This document shows positions 27,933-35,404 of a DNA stretch of 41,631 nt, one piece after another. The notes under the pieces were generated by a model. The model was not told the origin of the DNA. It did no database searches and saw only the letters and a program-made list of their open reading frames with translations. The first letter of the stretch is position 1. Each line of letters starts with the position of its first letter. A program made the translations under genes and the position numbers. The DNA is from Phycisphaerales bacterium (GTDB lineage Bacteria; Planctomycetota; Phycisphaerae; Phycisphaerales; SM1A02): positions 1 through 41,631 of the forward strand of contig JASMLY010000048.1 in NCBI GenBank assembly GCA_030748455.1, given 5' to 3'.

Positions 27933-28585
27933 GTGGAGCAATCCTCTGATGGTTGTAGGTTATTGTGATTTCGCCACTTCGCACTTTCCTCAAACAGCAC
28001 GTCTGAAGACATATCGAGTCCCCATTCAAGTTGGGTCACGAGATCTGGATTACGAATGTGTGGATCCGGGTTACGGTGGCATTCAAGACACCAACCCATA
28101 CTCAATGTTTCATGTTGATACACGACTTCCATCGTGTCAACTCTACCGTGACATTCTACGCAACTTACACCACGCGTCACATGTGCACTATGGTCGAAAT
28201 AGGAATACTGTGGCAAGTCGTGCACCCGAACCCATTCGATTGGCATTCCTGTTGCGTAACTTTCAAATAGCGGTTGTATGTTTTCACTTTGTGGATGAAT
28301 TTGGGCGTGGCAGTTCATGCACGTTTCAGTTGGTGGTATCGCTGCGTGCTCTGTGTATTCCACAGTGTTGTGACAATACCTACAATCCATGCCGAGTTCA
28401 CCAGCGTGAAGTTGATGGCTAAATGGGATCGGCTGCTCTGGCATATATCCGACATCAGTTGCTTGTGGGCTAAAGCCGTAGGCAACCACGATCGCCATAT
28501 ACAAAGGCGCTGTAAGCCCGATGATGATCGTTGCAGGCAGTGCAAGGTTCGTCCATCTCGGGAAAGTAAATCTAGATTCGCTCAT
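27920..28585 (-). CDS. actA: Alternative complex III pentaheme cytochrome c subunit ActA
   Basis: ActA carries the multiheme electron wire of ACIII. The 221-residue product has one N-terminal membrane anchor (about residues 13-36) and five CxxCH sites, with cysteines at 68/71, 89/92, 142/145, 166/169 and 216/219. Additional His residues (IPFSHQLHAGE, YFDHSAHV, VYQHETL) can serve as the distal axial ligands. This count and spacing match the pentaheme ActA of other ACIII systems. It is the first gene of the operon: a sigma-70-like promoter lies about 100 nt upstream, and actB starts within its last codons. Confidence 0.95.
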   Translation of the reverse strand: MSESRFTFPRWTNLALPATIIIGLTAPLYMAIVVAYGFSPQATDVGYMPEQPIPFSHQLHAGELGMDCRYCHNTVEYTEHAAIPPTETCMNCHAQIHPQSENIQPLFESYATGMPIEWVRVHDLPQYSYFDHSAHVTRGVSCVECHGRVDTMEVVYQHETLSMGWCLECHRNPDPHIRNPDLVTQLEWGLDMSSDVLFEESAKWRNHNNLQPSEDCSTCHR

Positions 28586-28686
28586 GGTGTGCTACTAAAA
28601 AGGGTTGGGTGAATGGGGGTAAAAAGGACGGCGTACTATCGAAAACGACCCCGCCCACATACGCTGTGCGAGGTTAGAATCGGGAT

Positions 28687-28714
28687 ATGATAGTGTCGTG
28701 TGCGTAATGAGCAA
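28687..28714 (-). promoter_or_regulatory. Sigma-70-type promoter for the ACIII-oxidase operon
   Basis: Read on the minus strand, TTGCTC (28714-28709) is followed after 16 bp by TATCAT (28692-28687). The -10 box differs from TATAAT at one position, and the -35 box keeps the key TTG. Transcription would start near 28680, leaving a leader of about 95 nt before actA. This is the only credible promoter in the 179-nt gap after tatD, and no terminator for tatD is visible there. Confidence 0.5.
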
Positions 28715-28764
28715 GTGAGATTGAGTCGCAATTCACAAAGTCATAATCGTTATTTAGAACCTGT

Positions 28765-29541
28765 TTATCTCTTTTCTAAATTGAAAAATTGTGTCGCATT
28801 GTGATCAAGGAGCTTCTCAAAATCCACAACATCAATCCCGCGTACGTTGGCAATATAGTCTGCAGTATGCCGCACGTATTGTGGCTCATTGGGTCGGATC
28901 TTCCGAACCGGTTCGGGGGTAAGGTATGGGGCATCTGTTTCGACCATGATGCGATCAGCTGGGACATACCGAGCCGCCGCAGCGACTTCTGTGGCGTTTG
29001 GAAAGGTCACAACACCTGTAAAGCTGATCATGGCTCCAAAATCAATGATTTGACGGGCATCGTCAACTGTTTCCGTAAAGCAATGAAAGACAAACCGCTC
29101 TGGATGAATGGAGGACGCAGCGAAGCGTGGGAGTAACGCATCAACTGCACGTCTGCAATGCACGATTATCGGACGCATATCCCCCTTCCTATCCTCTATC
29201 AGTGCCAAATGTTCCTCCAAGAGCTTTTGTTGTACTTTCAGAGGAGGGTTGTCGTAATGCAGGTCAAGTCCTAACTCCCCCCAAGCCACGCATCGGCTGC
29301 TCTTGGATGCCTCGAGTACAAGATCCCAATTCCAGTCACAATCGGCGTAGAGTGGGTGAATACCCGCACTGCAGAAAACTCGAGGGTCAGCTTCTGCAAG
29401 ATCACGAGCTTCGAGGGAATCTTCCGCGTCAGTTGCAACTGTTATGAGATATCGAACCCCAGCATCTTCGGCATTTTCGATGATTTCTTTCTGCTTAGAA
29501 CGGAGTTGCTTGCTCGTTAAATGGCAATGCGTGTCGATCAT
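28765..29541 (-). CDS. tatD: TatD family metal-dependent deoxyribonuclease
   Basis: TatD proteins are cytoplasmic metal-dependent hydrolases of the amidohydrolase TIM-barrel fold with 3'-5' DNase activity linked to DNA repair. The 258-residue product is full length. The metal ligands are visible: H4 and H6 in IDTHCHL, Glu in WGELGLD, His in PIIVHCRR, His in FVFHCFTE, and Asp in VETDAPYL. The C-terminus with NEPQYVRHTADYIANVRG is typical. AGGA stands 7 nt before the ATG. It is divergent from the protease gene across 88 bp, in which I see no strong promoter, and lies upstream of the ACIII operon in the same direction. Confidence 0.95.
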   Translation of the reverse strand: MIDTHCHLTSKQLRSKQKEIIENAEDAGVRYLITVATDAEDSLEARDLAEADPRVFCSAGIHPLYADCDWNWDLVLEASKSSRCVAWGELGLDLHYDNPPLKVQQKLLEEHLALIEDRKGDMRPIIVHCRRAVDALLPRFAASSIHPERFVFHCFTETVDDARQIIDFGAMISFTGVVTFPNATEVAAAARYVPADRIMVETDAPYLTPEPVRKIRPNEPQYVRHTADYIANVRGIDVVDFEKLLDHNATQFFNLEKR

Positions 29542-29629
29542 GAGGGAATCCTATGCAACCAAATGGGTAAAAAGGCGTACGTTTTAGTAGTAATTCTCAT
29601 TTTTTCACGCATACTACAAGAACCATCTG

Positions 29630-31717
29630 ATGATCAAATACATTCTCACCATCCTGTTGACAGGATTATGTACAGCACAACTGTTTGCTCAAGAATCCGA
29701 CCGTGTCGAAACGCTTGTACCAATGCGTTTGCGTTCTGGTCTTGTTGAGAACACGACAAAGGCTCGAGCAACCATATATAGAGAAGCGATTACTGTAGAT
29801 GACGCATCGGCGATCAGACTTGTCTTTGGCCGCACAACTCTAGGGCAGAGCCCCAACGGTGGAGCGCCAACCGTCCTTCGAATTACTTCGTATACGGATG
29901 GCGCAGTCCAACATCTCACTTCAGAAACGCTCAAGCAATGGCAATACACTTCTGCTTGGTTCAATGGTTCAATGGTTCTTGTTGAAATCATCGCTGACCC
30001 TTCTACGAAAAGCCACCTTGAACTCAAGCACGTATTAGTTGAATCTCGATCAACAGATCGAAGCATCTGCGGAGCAACGGATAATCGAATTCTTTCAGAT
30101 GACCCAAGAGTTGGCCGAGTTCACCCAAACGGGTGCACTGCTTGGATTTTTGATGACACAAACCACTGCTTTCTTACTGCTGGACACTGCGTTGAAAGTA
30201 GCTTTGATGTTATTGAATTTAACGTACCGCTCTCGAACAACACTGGTGAATATCAACACCCTGGACCCGAAGATCAGTACATCATCGATCCAGAATCACT
30301 CCAATATGCTTATGAATCGATCGGAGATGATTGGGGATACTTCGGTTGTTTCCCGAATACAGAAACGCTCCTCACACCTTCGCAGGCGCAAGGCGGTTGG
30401 ATTGAAACGAACAGAACACCACCGGAAGTGTATGGACAAACAATCAGAATCACAGGTTTTGGCTCCACGTCCTCTCCTGTTGATCCCACGTGGAACGGCG
30501 CACAAAAAACTCACACTGGCCCATACAACTTTAGGAATGGTTCCATTTTGGGGTATGCCGTTGATACAACCGGCGGCAACAGCGGCAGCCCTGTGCTGAA
30601 TGAAGAAACGAACAAAGCGATCGGCATCCACACAAATGGTGGTTGTAATACTACGGGAAGCAACTTTGGATGTGGCCTTAACAACGAGGGACTCTTAAGT
30701 GCAATTGCAAATCCAAAAGGCGTTTGCATCCCCACAGATTTTTTAAATTTTGGATTCCCCAACGGTTTGCTGTATGAGGTGATCCCAAATGAATTGACAC
30801 CTCTTGTCTTTACACTCACGCCTGGCACTGAAAACCCCGTACCTGACAGCGTAACCGTTCGTACTGTCTCAAACGGCGAACCTGAAACAATACCAGTCAG
30901 TTATCTTGGAGACGACACCTATCAGGCAACGCTACCTGCCCAAGAATGCGACACCGAATTTGGGTTCTACATTGAGGCTCAAGGGGATGAAGGAACATTT
31001 GTCACGTTCCCAGAAAATGCACCAATTGAAATCCACGAGGTTTCGATCGGTATTGTTGAAGAAATAGTTTTGATTGACCAGAGTTTCAACCTTGGATTAC
31101 CCACAAATTGGGAAGCAACCGGCTTGTGGCACAGCACCGAAAACTGCGAACCTTCCGGCACTTGTGATGGTGGTTATTTTATGTATTACGGTCAGCAGGA
31201 TGATTGCACCTACGATTCTGGTGATTCAGAGTATGGCGTGCTTTCAACACCAGCCATTAACATCACGGACATCACAGACACCATTACTCTTTCATTCTGT
31301 TACGCATTGGAAACAGAAGATTATGCAGGGTATGACACAGCAAAAGTCTATGCCAACGGCTCCCTCATTAAAACTCTCGGCGAGAGCGACGAGTGGAGTG
31401 AGGTTACTATCGAGTTGGCTGAACTAACAAGTCATTACCTTGTCATTTCTTGGGAGTTTGACACGATCGACGGTGAGTGGAATCACTTCCGAGGGTTCCA
31501 CATTGACGGAGTCACAATAGAGTCAACCTCGTTGACGTGCGAAGATCCTTCATGTATTGGTGATATGAATGCGGACGATACAATTGATATCTCCGATTTA
31601 CTCTTACTAATAGATGCGTGGGGTTCTACAAACAGTCAGGGTGATTTTGACAATAATGGGATCGTAGACATTACAGACATGTTGATGTTGATCAGTGCTT
31701 GGGGTGACTGTCCCTAA
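29630..31717 (+). CDS. Secreted trypsin-like serine protease with dockerin-like C-terminus
   Basis: The 695-residue protein has a clear signal peptide (about 1-20, ending QLFA), a propeptide region, and a chymotrypsin-fold domain from about 140 to 360. The triad is H186 in LTAGHCVE, probably D233 or D234 in IGDDWGYF, and S318 in GGNSGSPV. Paired cysteines such as ICG and GCT suggest disulfides. A beta-rich region with a probable carbohydrate- or MAM-like jelly-roll domain (about 470-640) follows. The tail has two calcium-binding dockerin-like repeats (GDMNADDTIDISDLLLLIDA and GDFDNNGIVDITDMLMLISA, each followed by WG). This tail is common on secreted Phycisphaerae proteins. The protein likely acts outside the cell; its substrate is unknown. 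Its 3' end overlaps the convergent DUF1573 gene by 26 nt. Confidence 0.88.
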   Translation: MIKYILTILLTGLCTAQLFAQESDRVETLVPMRLRSGLVENTTKARATIYREAITVDDASAIRLVFGRTTLGQSPNGGAPTVLRITSYTDGAVQHLTSETLKQWQYTSAWFNGSMVLVEIIADPSTKSHLELKHVLVESRSTDRSICGATDNRILSDDPRVGRVHPNGCTAWIFDDTNHCFLTAGHCVESSFDVIEFNVPLSNNTGEYQHPGPEDQYIIDPESLQYAYESIGDDWGYFGCFPNTETLLTPSQAQGGWIETNRTPPEVYGQTIRITGFGSTSSPVDPTWNGAQKTHTGPYNFRNGSILGYAVDTTGGNSGSPVLNEETNKAIGIHTNGGCNTTGSNFGCGLNNEGLLSAIANPKGVCIPTDFLNFGFPNGLLYEVIPNELTPLVFTLTPGTENPVPDSVTVRTVSNGEPETIPVSYLGDDTYQATLPAQECDTEFGFYIEAQGDEGTFVTFPENAPIEIHEVSIGIVEEIVLIDQSFNLGLPTNWEATGLWHSTENCEPSGTCDGGYFMYYGQQDDCTYDSGDSEYGVLSTPAINITDITDTITLSFCYALETEDYAGYDTAKVYANGSLIKTLGESDEWSEVTIELAELTSHYLVISWEFDTIDGEWNHFRGFHIDGVTIESTSLTCEDPSCIGDMNADDTIDISDLLLLIDAWGSTNSQGDFDNNGIVDITDMLMLISAWGDCP

Positions 31718-32459
31718 GTTCTCTCGAAGGGATAGCCGAAAAAGGAACCTCCTCTGGAATAACCGCTTCGTTCGTCAGGGGTACACGAACACTCGCTTCG
31801 CCCACACGAATCTCTAGCACTGTTCCATCTGTAATCGGATGTTCTGTTGTAAGCTCTAACTGCATCGACCAGTTCGCCGGAACTTCCTCTCTTGGTTTTC
31901 GTTTGCTTTTCAGTTTCCATTGTTTCGTCTTGATGTTCACGCCCTCAGGCAATTGAAACTTCGGTGTTTGAGGACGGGCGTCATCAAATTGCTCTATTCC
32001 CAAAAGTGCACGCGATGGTTCGCCCTCAAGCAGCACAATTGGTGTTGGGGCAACTCGCAACGAATCTTTCAATTTTCCCACCCCGCGAAGCGACAGCACT
32101 TCGATGGTTCCATCTTCAAAAACTAATCGAATAGTTGACTTTCGTAGTTGGCTTTGGCGTAATTTGAATTCCACTGGTAAAACAAACTCCTCGCCAGGTG
32201 CCACGACCTCTTGATACGCCTCTGCTGTTGTACAACCACAATCAGGGACAACATCGACAAGGACGAGTTCTCGACCGCTATTGTTCGTTAACCTAAACGT
32301 GTGTTTCACAACAGTTTTCGGAGGTGTCACTTCGATGAAACCAAAGTCGTGTACTTTTTCACCAAGAAACACACTGTTAAACCATACCACTTTTACAACC
32401 AGAGTTGCCAAGATCAAGAGCACTGCGGGAACGATCAAAAACTTTGTTTTACCTGTCAT
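31692..32459 (-). CDS. DUF1573 domain membrane-anchored protein
   Basis: The 255-residue protein has one N-terminal membrane segment (about residues 7-25) and an external DUF1573 domain, an Ig-like fold common in Planctomycetes and Bacteroidetes with no known activity. The signature is HDFGFIEVTPPKTVVKHTFRLTNNSGRELVLVDVVPDCGCTTAEA, with the conserved CGCT near residue 75. A second beta-rich region follows, with a Lys/Arg-rich loop (KQWKLKSKRKPREE). I chose ATG 32459 because the membrane segment follows it; an open frame reaches further upstream to 32531 but overlaps the clpB promoter region, and neither start has a strong ribosome site. It is divergent from clpB and convergent with the protease. 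Confidence 0.8.
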   Translation of the reverse strand: MTGKTKFLIVPAVLLILATLVVKVVWFNSVFLGEKVHDFGFIEVTPPKTVVKHTFRLTNNSGRELVLVDVVPDCGCTTAEAYQEVVAPGEEFVLPVEFKLRQSQLRKSTIRLVFEDGTIEVLSLRGVGKLKDSLRVAPTPIVLLEGEPSRALLGIEQFDDARPQTPKFQLPEGVNIKTKQWKLKSKRKPREEVPANWSMQLELTTEHPITDGTVLEIRVGEASVRVPLTNEAVIPEEVPFSAIPSRELRDSHPKH

Positions 32460-32544
32460 TAGAGGGCATTCTATCCGAGAACGCCCCAACACTGCCAAAA
32501 CGGCACGAACACAGTGCTCCATGCGGTACATTCAACGCTTCTGT

Positions 32545-32561
32545 TTGGCACAATGCTTGCA
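32545..32561 (+). promoter_or_regulatory. Sigma-54-like -24/-12 promoter match before clpB
   Basis: TTGGCAC, then 5 nt, then TTGCA fits the sigma-54 consensus exactly, with GG and GC 10 bp apart. Transcription would start near 32572, only 2 nt before the chosen clpB ATG at 32574, and the ribosome site AGGA (32561-32564) would be left out of the message. Either clpB is made from a leaderless transcript from this site, or the match is chance. No CIRCE element, the usual heat-shock operator, is seen in the 32460-32573 gap. Confidence 0.35.
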
Positions 32562-32573
32562 GGATATCTTCCT

Positions 32574-35192
32574 ATGAATATGGAAAAATTTACAACACTC
32601 TCTCAACAAGCAATTTCAAATGCACTTGCAATGGCCACCTCTCTGCAACACAGCGAACTCAAGCCTCTGCATCTACTTGCCTCCTTGCTTGAGGATGAAT
32701 CAGGTACAACGCGTACATTAATCAACCGAAGTGGAGGTGATGCAGACAGAATTTCTGAGTTAACTACTGCGCAACTTAACAGGCAGCCCACGGTCACTGG
32801 AACACAAACGCAAACATCTCCAGTTGCAGTGCAAGTACTCAACTCGGCAATCGCAATTGCTGAATCTATGGGGGATACACATGCAACTATTGAGCACCTC
32901 CTTCTCGCGCTTACTGATGTCAAGAGCGACGCAAAAGAAATAGTATCACTTGGGGGTGTAACAAACACGGAACTCAAAACCGCTATTGGAACTTTGAGAC
33001 GTGAGTCTGGTGTGAACAATGTGACGGACGCTGGGGGTGATGCGCAATTTGAGGCTTTGAAAAAATATGGCATAGATCTCACACAAGTTGCGCTCGATGG
33101 AAAACTTGATCCTGTGATTGGTCGTGATGAAGAAATCCGACGTTGCATGCAAGTCCTTTCACGTAGATCAAAAAACAATCCTGTGTTGATTGGTGAACCG
33201 GGGGTTGGGAAGACAGCGATCGCAGAAGGACTTGCGCAAAGAATTGTCAACGGTGACTGCCCAGCGAGCATGAAACAAGCTCGCATTATCTCACTTGATG
33301 TTGGGCAACTTCTTGCGGGCGCAAAATTCCGCGGAGAGTTTGAAGACCGCTTAAAAGCAGTACTGCGCGAGGTAACTTCAAGCGAAGGTCGGATCATTTT
33401 GTTCATTGATGAACTCCACACAGTTGTTGGAGCCGGTGGTTCGGAAGGTGCCGTCAGCGCTGGCAACCTTCTGAAACCTGCACTTGCACGAGGAGAGCTT
33501 CGGTGTATTGGAGCAACCACGCTTGACGAATACAGGCAGCACATCGAAAAAGACGCTGCGTTTGAACGTCGATTTCAACCAGTTATGGTTGACCAACCAT
33601 CTGTCGAAGATACCGTCGCAATTCTGCGTGGGTTAAAACCTCGCTATGAAGCACATCACGGAATTCGCATTCAAGATGGTGCACTTGTTGCAGCCGCAAA
33701 GCTAAGCCACCGGTACATTGCGGATCGTTTTCTCCCAGACAAAGCTATTGATTTGCTCGATGAGGCATCAAGTAAGTTACGAATTGAAAATGATTCCATG
33801 CCTGCAGAACTTGATGAACTTCGCCGTCGTATGTTGCAGTTAGAAATCGAAAGAGAAGCACTAAAAATTGAAACTGATAGTGCATCGAAAGATCGACTCT
33901 CTGATATTGAAAAGCAACTTGCAGATCTTGAAGAAAAGAACAAAGAAATCACTGCCTGTTGGGATATCGAAAAGGCTGAACTCGAAGAAGTCTCTCGAGC
34001 AAAGATGGAAATAGATACGAAACACACTGAACTTGAAAAAGCGCAAAGAGAGGGTGACCTTGAAACTGCTGCAAAAATTCAGTATGGCGAACTTCGTGAT
34101 CTCGATGCAGAACTTGCTGCTGCTGAGGCGAAATTGCGGCAGCGCAGAGAACAAGGCTTAAATATGGTGAGTGAAGAAGTCGACGCAGATCAAATAGCCC
34201 AAGTTGTTTCGAGGTGGACAGGTATTCCTGCCACTCGCCTAGTAGAAGGTGAGCGGAACAAGCTGCTTCGAATGGAAGGTTCCCTAAAAGAACGTGTCGT
34301 TGGGCAAGATGAGGCTGTGACTGCAATCGCTGAAGCTGTACGCAGGAGCCGTGCGGGGTTGGGTGAGGAAACTCGCCCAATTGGTTCGTTCCTGTTCCTA
34401 GGTCCCACCGGTGTAGGAAAAACCGAACTTTGCAAAGCGCTTGCAGAATTCTTGTTTGATACCGAGGAGGCAATGGTACGGATCGACATGAGCGAATTTA
34501 TGGAACAACACGCAGTCGCGCGGTTGATCGGTGCACCTCCAGGATATGTTGGGTATGAAGAAGGTGGCAGGTTAACGGAAGCGGTACGGCGCCGCCCCTA
34601 TAGTGTCATTCTCTTCGATGAAATGGAAAAAGCACACGAAGATGTGTCGAATGTGCTCCTACAAGTACTTGATGATGGCAGGCTCACAGATGGACATGGA
34701 AGAACAGTAGATTTTAAAAACAGCGTAATCGTCATGACGAGTAATCTTGGCTCAACAGAACTTCTTGAACTTACGAAACAAAACGCAAGTGAAGACGAGA
34801 TTCGTAAAACCGTACTTGGAATACTTCGGAAATCGATGCGACCAGAGTTGCTCAATCGAATCGATGAGACGGTTGTGTTCCACCAACTCACACGTGAAGT
34901 ACTCGGTAGTATTGTTGATATTCAACTCGCCCGCTTGCGAACACGACTTGCTGATCGCGGGATCTCACTCAACCTCACGAACGAGGCGTTGGACTTGATT
35001 TGCGAAGAAGGATTCGACCCACAATTTGGAGCAAGACCTGTCAAACGCGTGATTCAGCACAGGCTTGAAAACCCAATCGCCAACGGCATCCTCTCAGGTG
35101 CGTACGATGCAGGAGACACGATCAACGTCGATTCGAACGAAACATCGCTAACCTTCGAAAAAGCTCAAAAATCGCATCAACCCACCCAATAA
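32574..35192 (+). CDS. clpB: Chaperone ClpB (protein disaggregase)
   Basis: ClpB is a hexameric AAA+ machine that pulls proteins out of aggregates together with DnaK. The 872-residue product has an N-terminal double Clp-N domain (about 1-150). The first AAA+ domain carries Walker [10 protein letters not shown] and Walker B ILFIDELH, and a coiled-coil middle domain rich in Glu/Lys follows (about 400-530), which distinguishes ClpB from ClpA and ClpC. The second AAA+ domain has [35 protein letters not shown] and a C-terminal domain ending in [21 protein letters not shown] chose ATG 32574 because AGGA stands 9 nt upstream; a longer frame begins inside the DUF1573 leader. It is followed directly by the repeat element and aroC. 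The stop codon abuts the element. Confidence 0.97.
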   Translation: MNMEKFTTLSQQAISNALAMATSLQHSELKPLHLLASLLEDESGTTRTLINRSGGDADRISELTTAQLNRQPTVTGTQTQTSPVAVQVLNSAIAIAESMGDTHATIEHLLLALTDVKSDAKEIVSLGGVTNTELKTAIGTLRRESGVNNVTDAGGDAQFEALKKYGIDLTQVALDGKLDPVIGRDEEIRRCMQVLSRRSKNNPVLIGEPGVGKTAIAEGLAQRIVNGDCPASMKQARIISLDVGQLLAGAKFRGEFEDRLKAVLREVTSSEGRIILFIDELHTVVGAGGSEGAVSAGNLLKPALARGELRCIGATTLDEYRQHIEKDAAFERRFQPVMVDQPSVEDTVAILRGLKPRYEAHHGIRIQDGALVAAAKLSHRYIADRFLPDKAIDLLDEASSKLRIENDSMPAELDELRRRMLQLEIEREALKIETDSASKDRLSDIEKQLADLEEKNKEITACWDIEKAELEEVSRAKMEIDTKHTELEKAQREGDLETAAKIQYGELRDLDAELAAAEAKLRQRREQGLNMVSEEVDADQIAQVVSRWTGIPATRLVEGERNKLLRMEGSLKERVVGQDEAVTAIAEAVRRSRAGLGEETRPIGSFLFLGPTGVGKTELCKALAEFLFDTEEAMVRIDMSEFMEQHAVARLIGAPPGYVGYEEGGRLTEAVRRRPYSVILFDEMEKAHEDVSNVLLQVLDDGRLTDGHGRTVDFKNSVIVMTSNLGSTELLELTKQNASEDEIRKTVLGILRKSMRPELLNRIDETVVFHQLTREVLGSIVDIQLARLRTRLADRGISLNLTNEALDLICEEGFDPQFGARPVKRVIQHRLENPIANGILSGAYDAGDTINVDSNETSLTFEKAQKSHQPTQ

Positions 35193-35200
35193 CTCACCTG

Positions 35201-35231
35201 CTCTGAGCATTGCTCTGAGTAATGCTCAGAG
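35201..35231 (+). repeat. 5' hairpin of copy 2, with two exclusive folds
   Basis: CTCTGAGCATT (35201-35211) pairs perfectly over 11 bp with AATGCTCAGAG (35221-35231) around a 9-nt loop. That loop also contains CTCTGAG (35213-35219), which can pair over 7 bp with CTCAGAG (35225-35231). The two folds share their right arm and exclude each other. Confidence 0.7.
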
Positions 35232-35348
35232 GTATGCACAGAGGTATACACAGAGGTATACACAGAGGTATGCTCAGAGGTATGCACAGAGGTATGCACA
35301 GAGGTATACACAGAGGTATACACAGAGGTATGCACAGAGGTATGCTCA
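35229..35348 (+). repeat. Tandem array of ten 12-bp units
   Basis: Ten contiguous units fit GAGGTATRCWCA, with three variants. In order their ends read GCACA, ACACA, ACACA, GCTCA, GCACA, GCACA, ACACA, ACACA, GCACA, GCTCA. Units 1-5 and 6-10 are almost the same series, so a 60-bp block was probably duplicated. No unique spacers separate the units, so this is not a CRISPR array. Confidence 0.9.
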
Positions 35349-35356
35349 GACATTTG

Positions 35357-35375
35357 CTCTGAGTAATGCTCAGAG
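35357..35375 (+). repeat. 3' hairpin of copy 2
   Basis: CTCTGAG and CTCAGAG form a 7-bp stem around the loop TAATG. Copy 1 has GTCTGAG and CTCAGAC around the same loop, so the base pair at the foot of the stem is C-G here and G-C there. No U-run follows, so it is not a standard intrinsic terminator. It ends 29 nt before the aroC ATG. Confidence 0.75.
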
Positions 35376-35404
35376 GTGAGGTTGAGTGCGGGTACAATGT
35401 AGGT

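Larger units (their letters stand above)
35193..35380 (+). repeat. Structured 12-bp-unit repeat element, copy 2
   Basis: It begins at the first base after the clpB stop and ends 24 nt before the aroC start. The order is CTCACCTGCTCTGAGCAT, a 5' fold-back hairpin, ten 12-bp units, a 3' hairpin and GTGAG. The two ends are imperfect inverted repeats (CTCACCT then CTGAGCATT, with a 3-nt insertion GCT on the left). It shares a 14-base start (CCTGCTCTGAGCAT) and the whole architecture with copy 1 at 2404-2522, and the same orientation relative to the flanking genes. A 24-nt block is exactly repeated at 35210-35233 and 35354-35377. No target duplication or transposase is seen. Confidence 0.88.

Noticed and set aside
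32460..32573. CIRCE heat-shock operator upstream of clpB
   Set aside because: No TTAGCACTC-N9-GAGTGCTAA-type inverted repeat is present in the gap.
35229..35348. CRISPR-like array
   Set aside because: The 12-bp units are directly contiguous with no unique spacers, and no cas gene is present.
35193..35380. Insertion sequence remnant
   Set aside because: There is no transposase fragment and no target-site duplication. The imperfect terminal inverted repeats leave a MITE-like origin possible, which I report under the repeat family instead.
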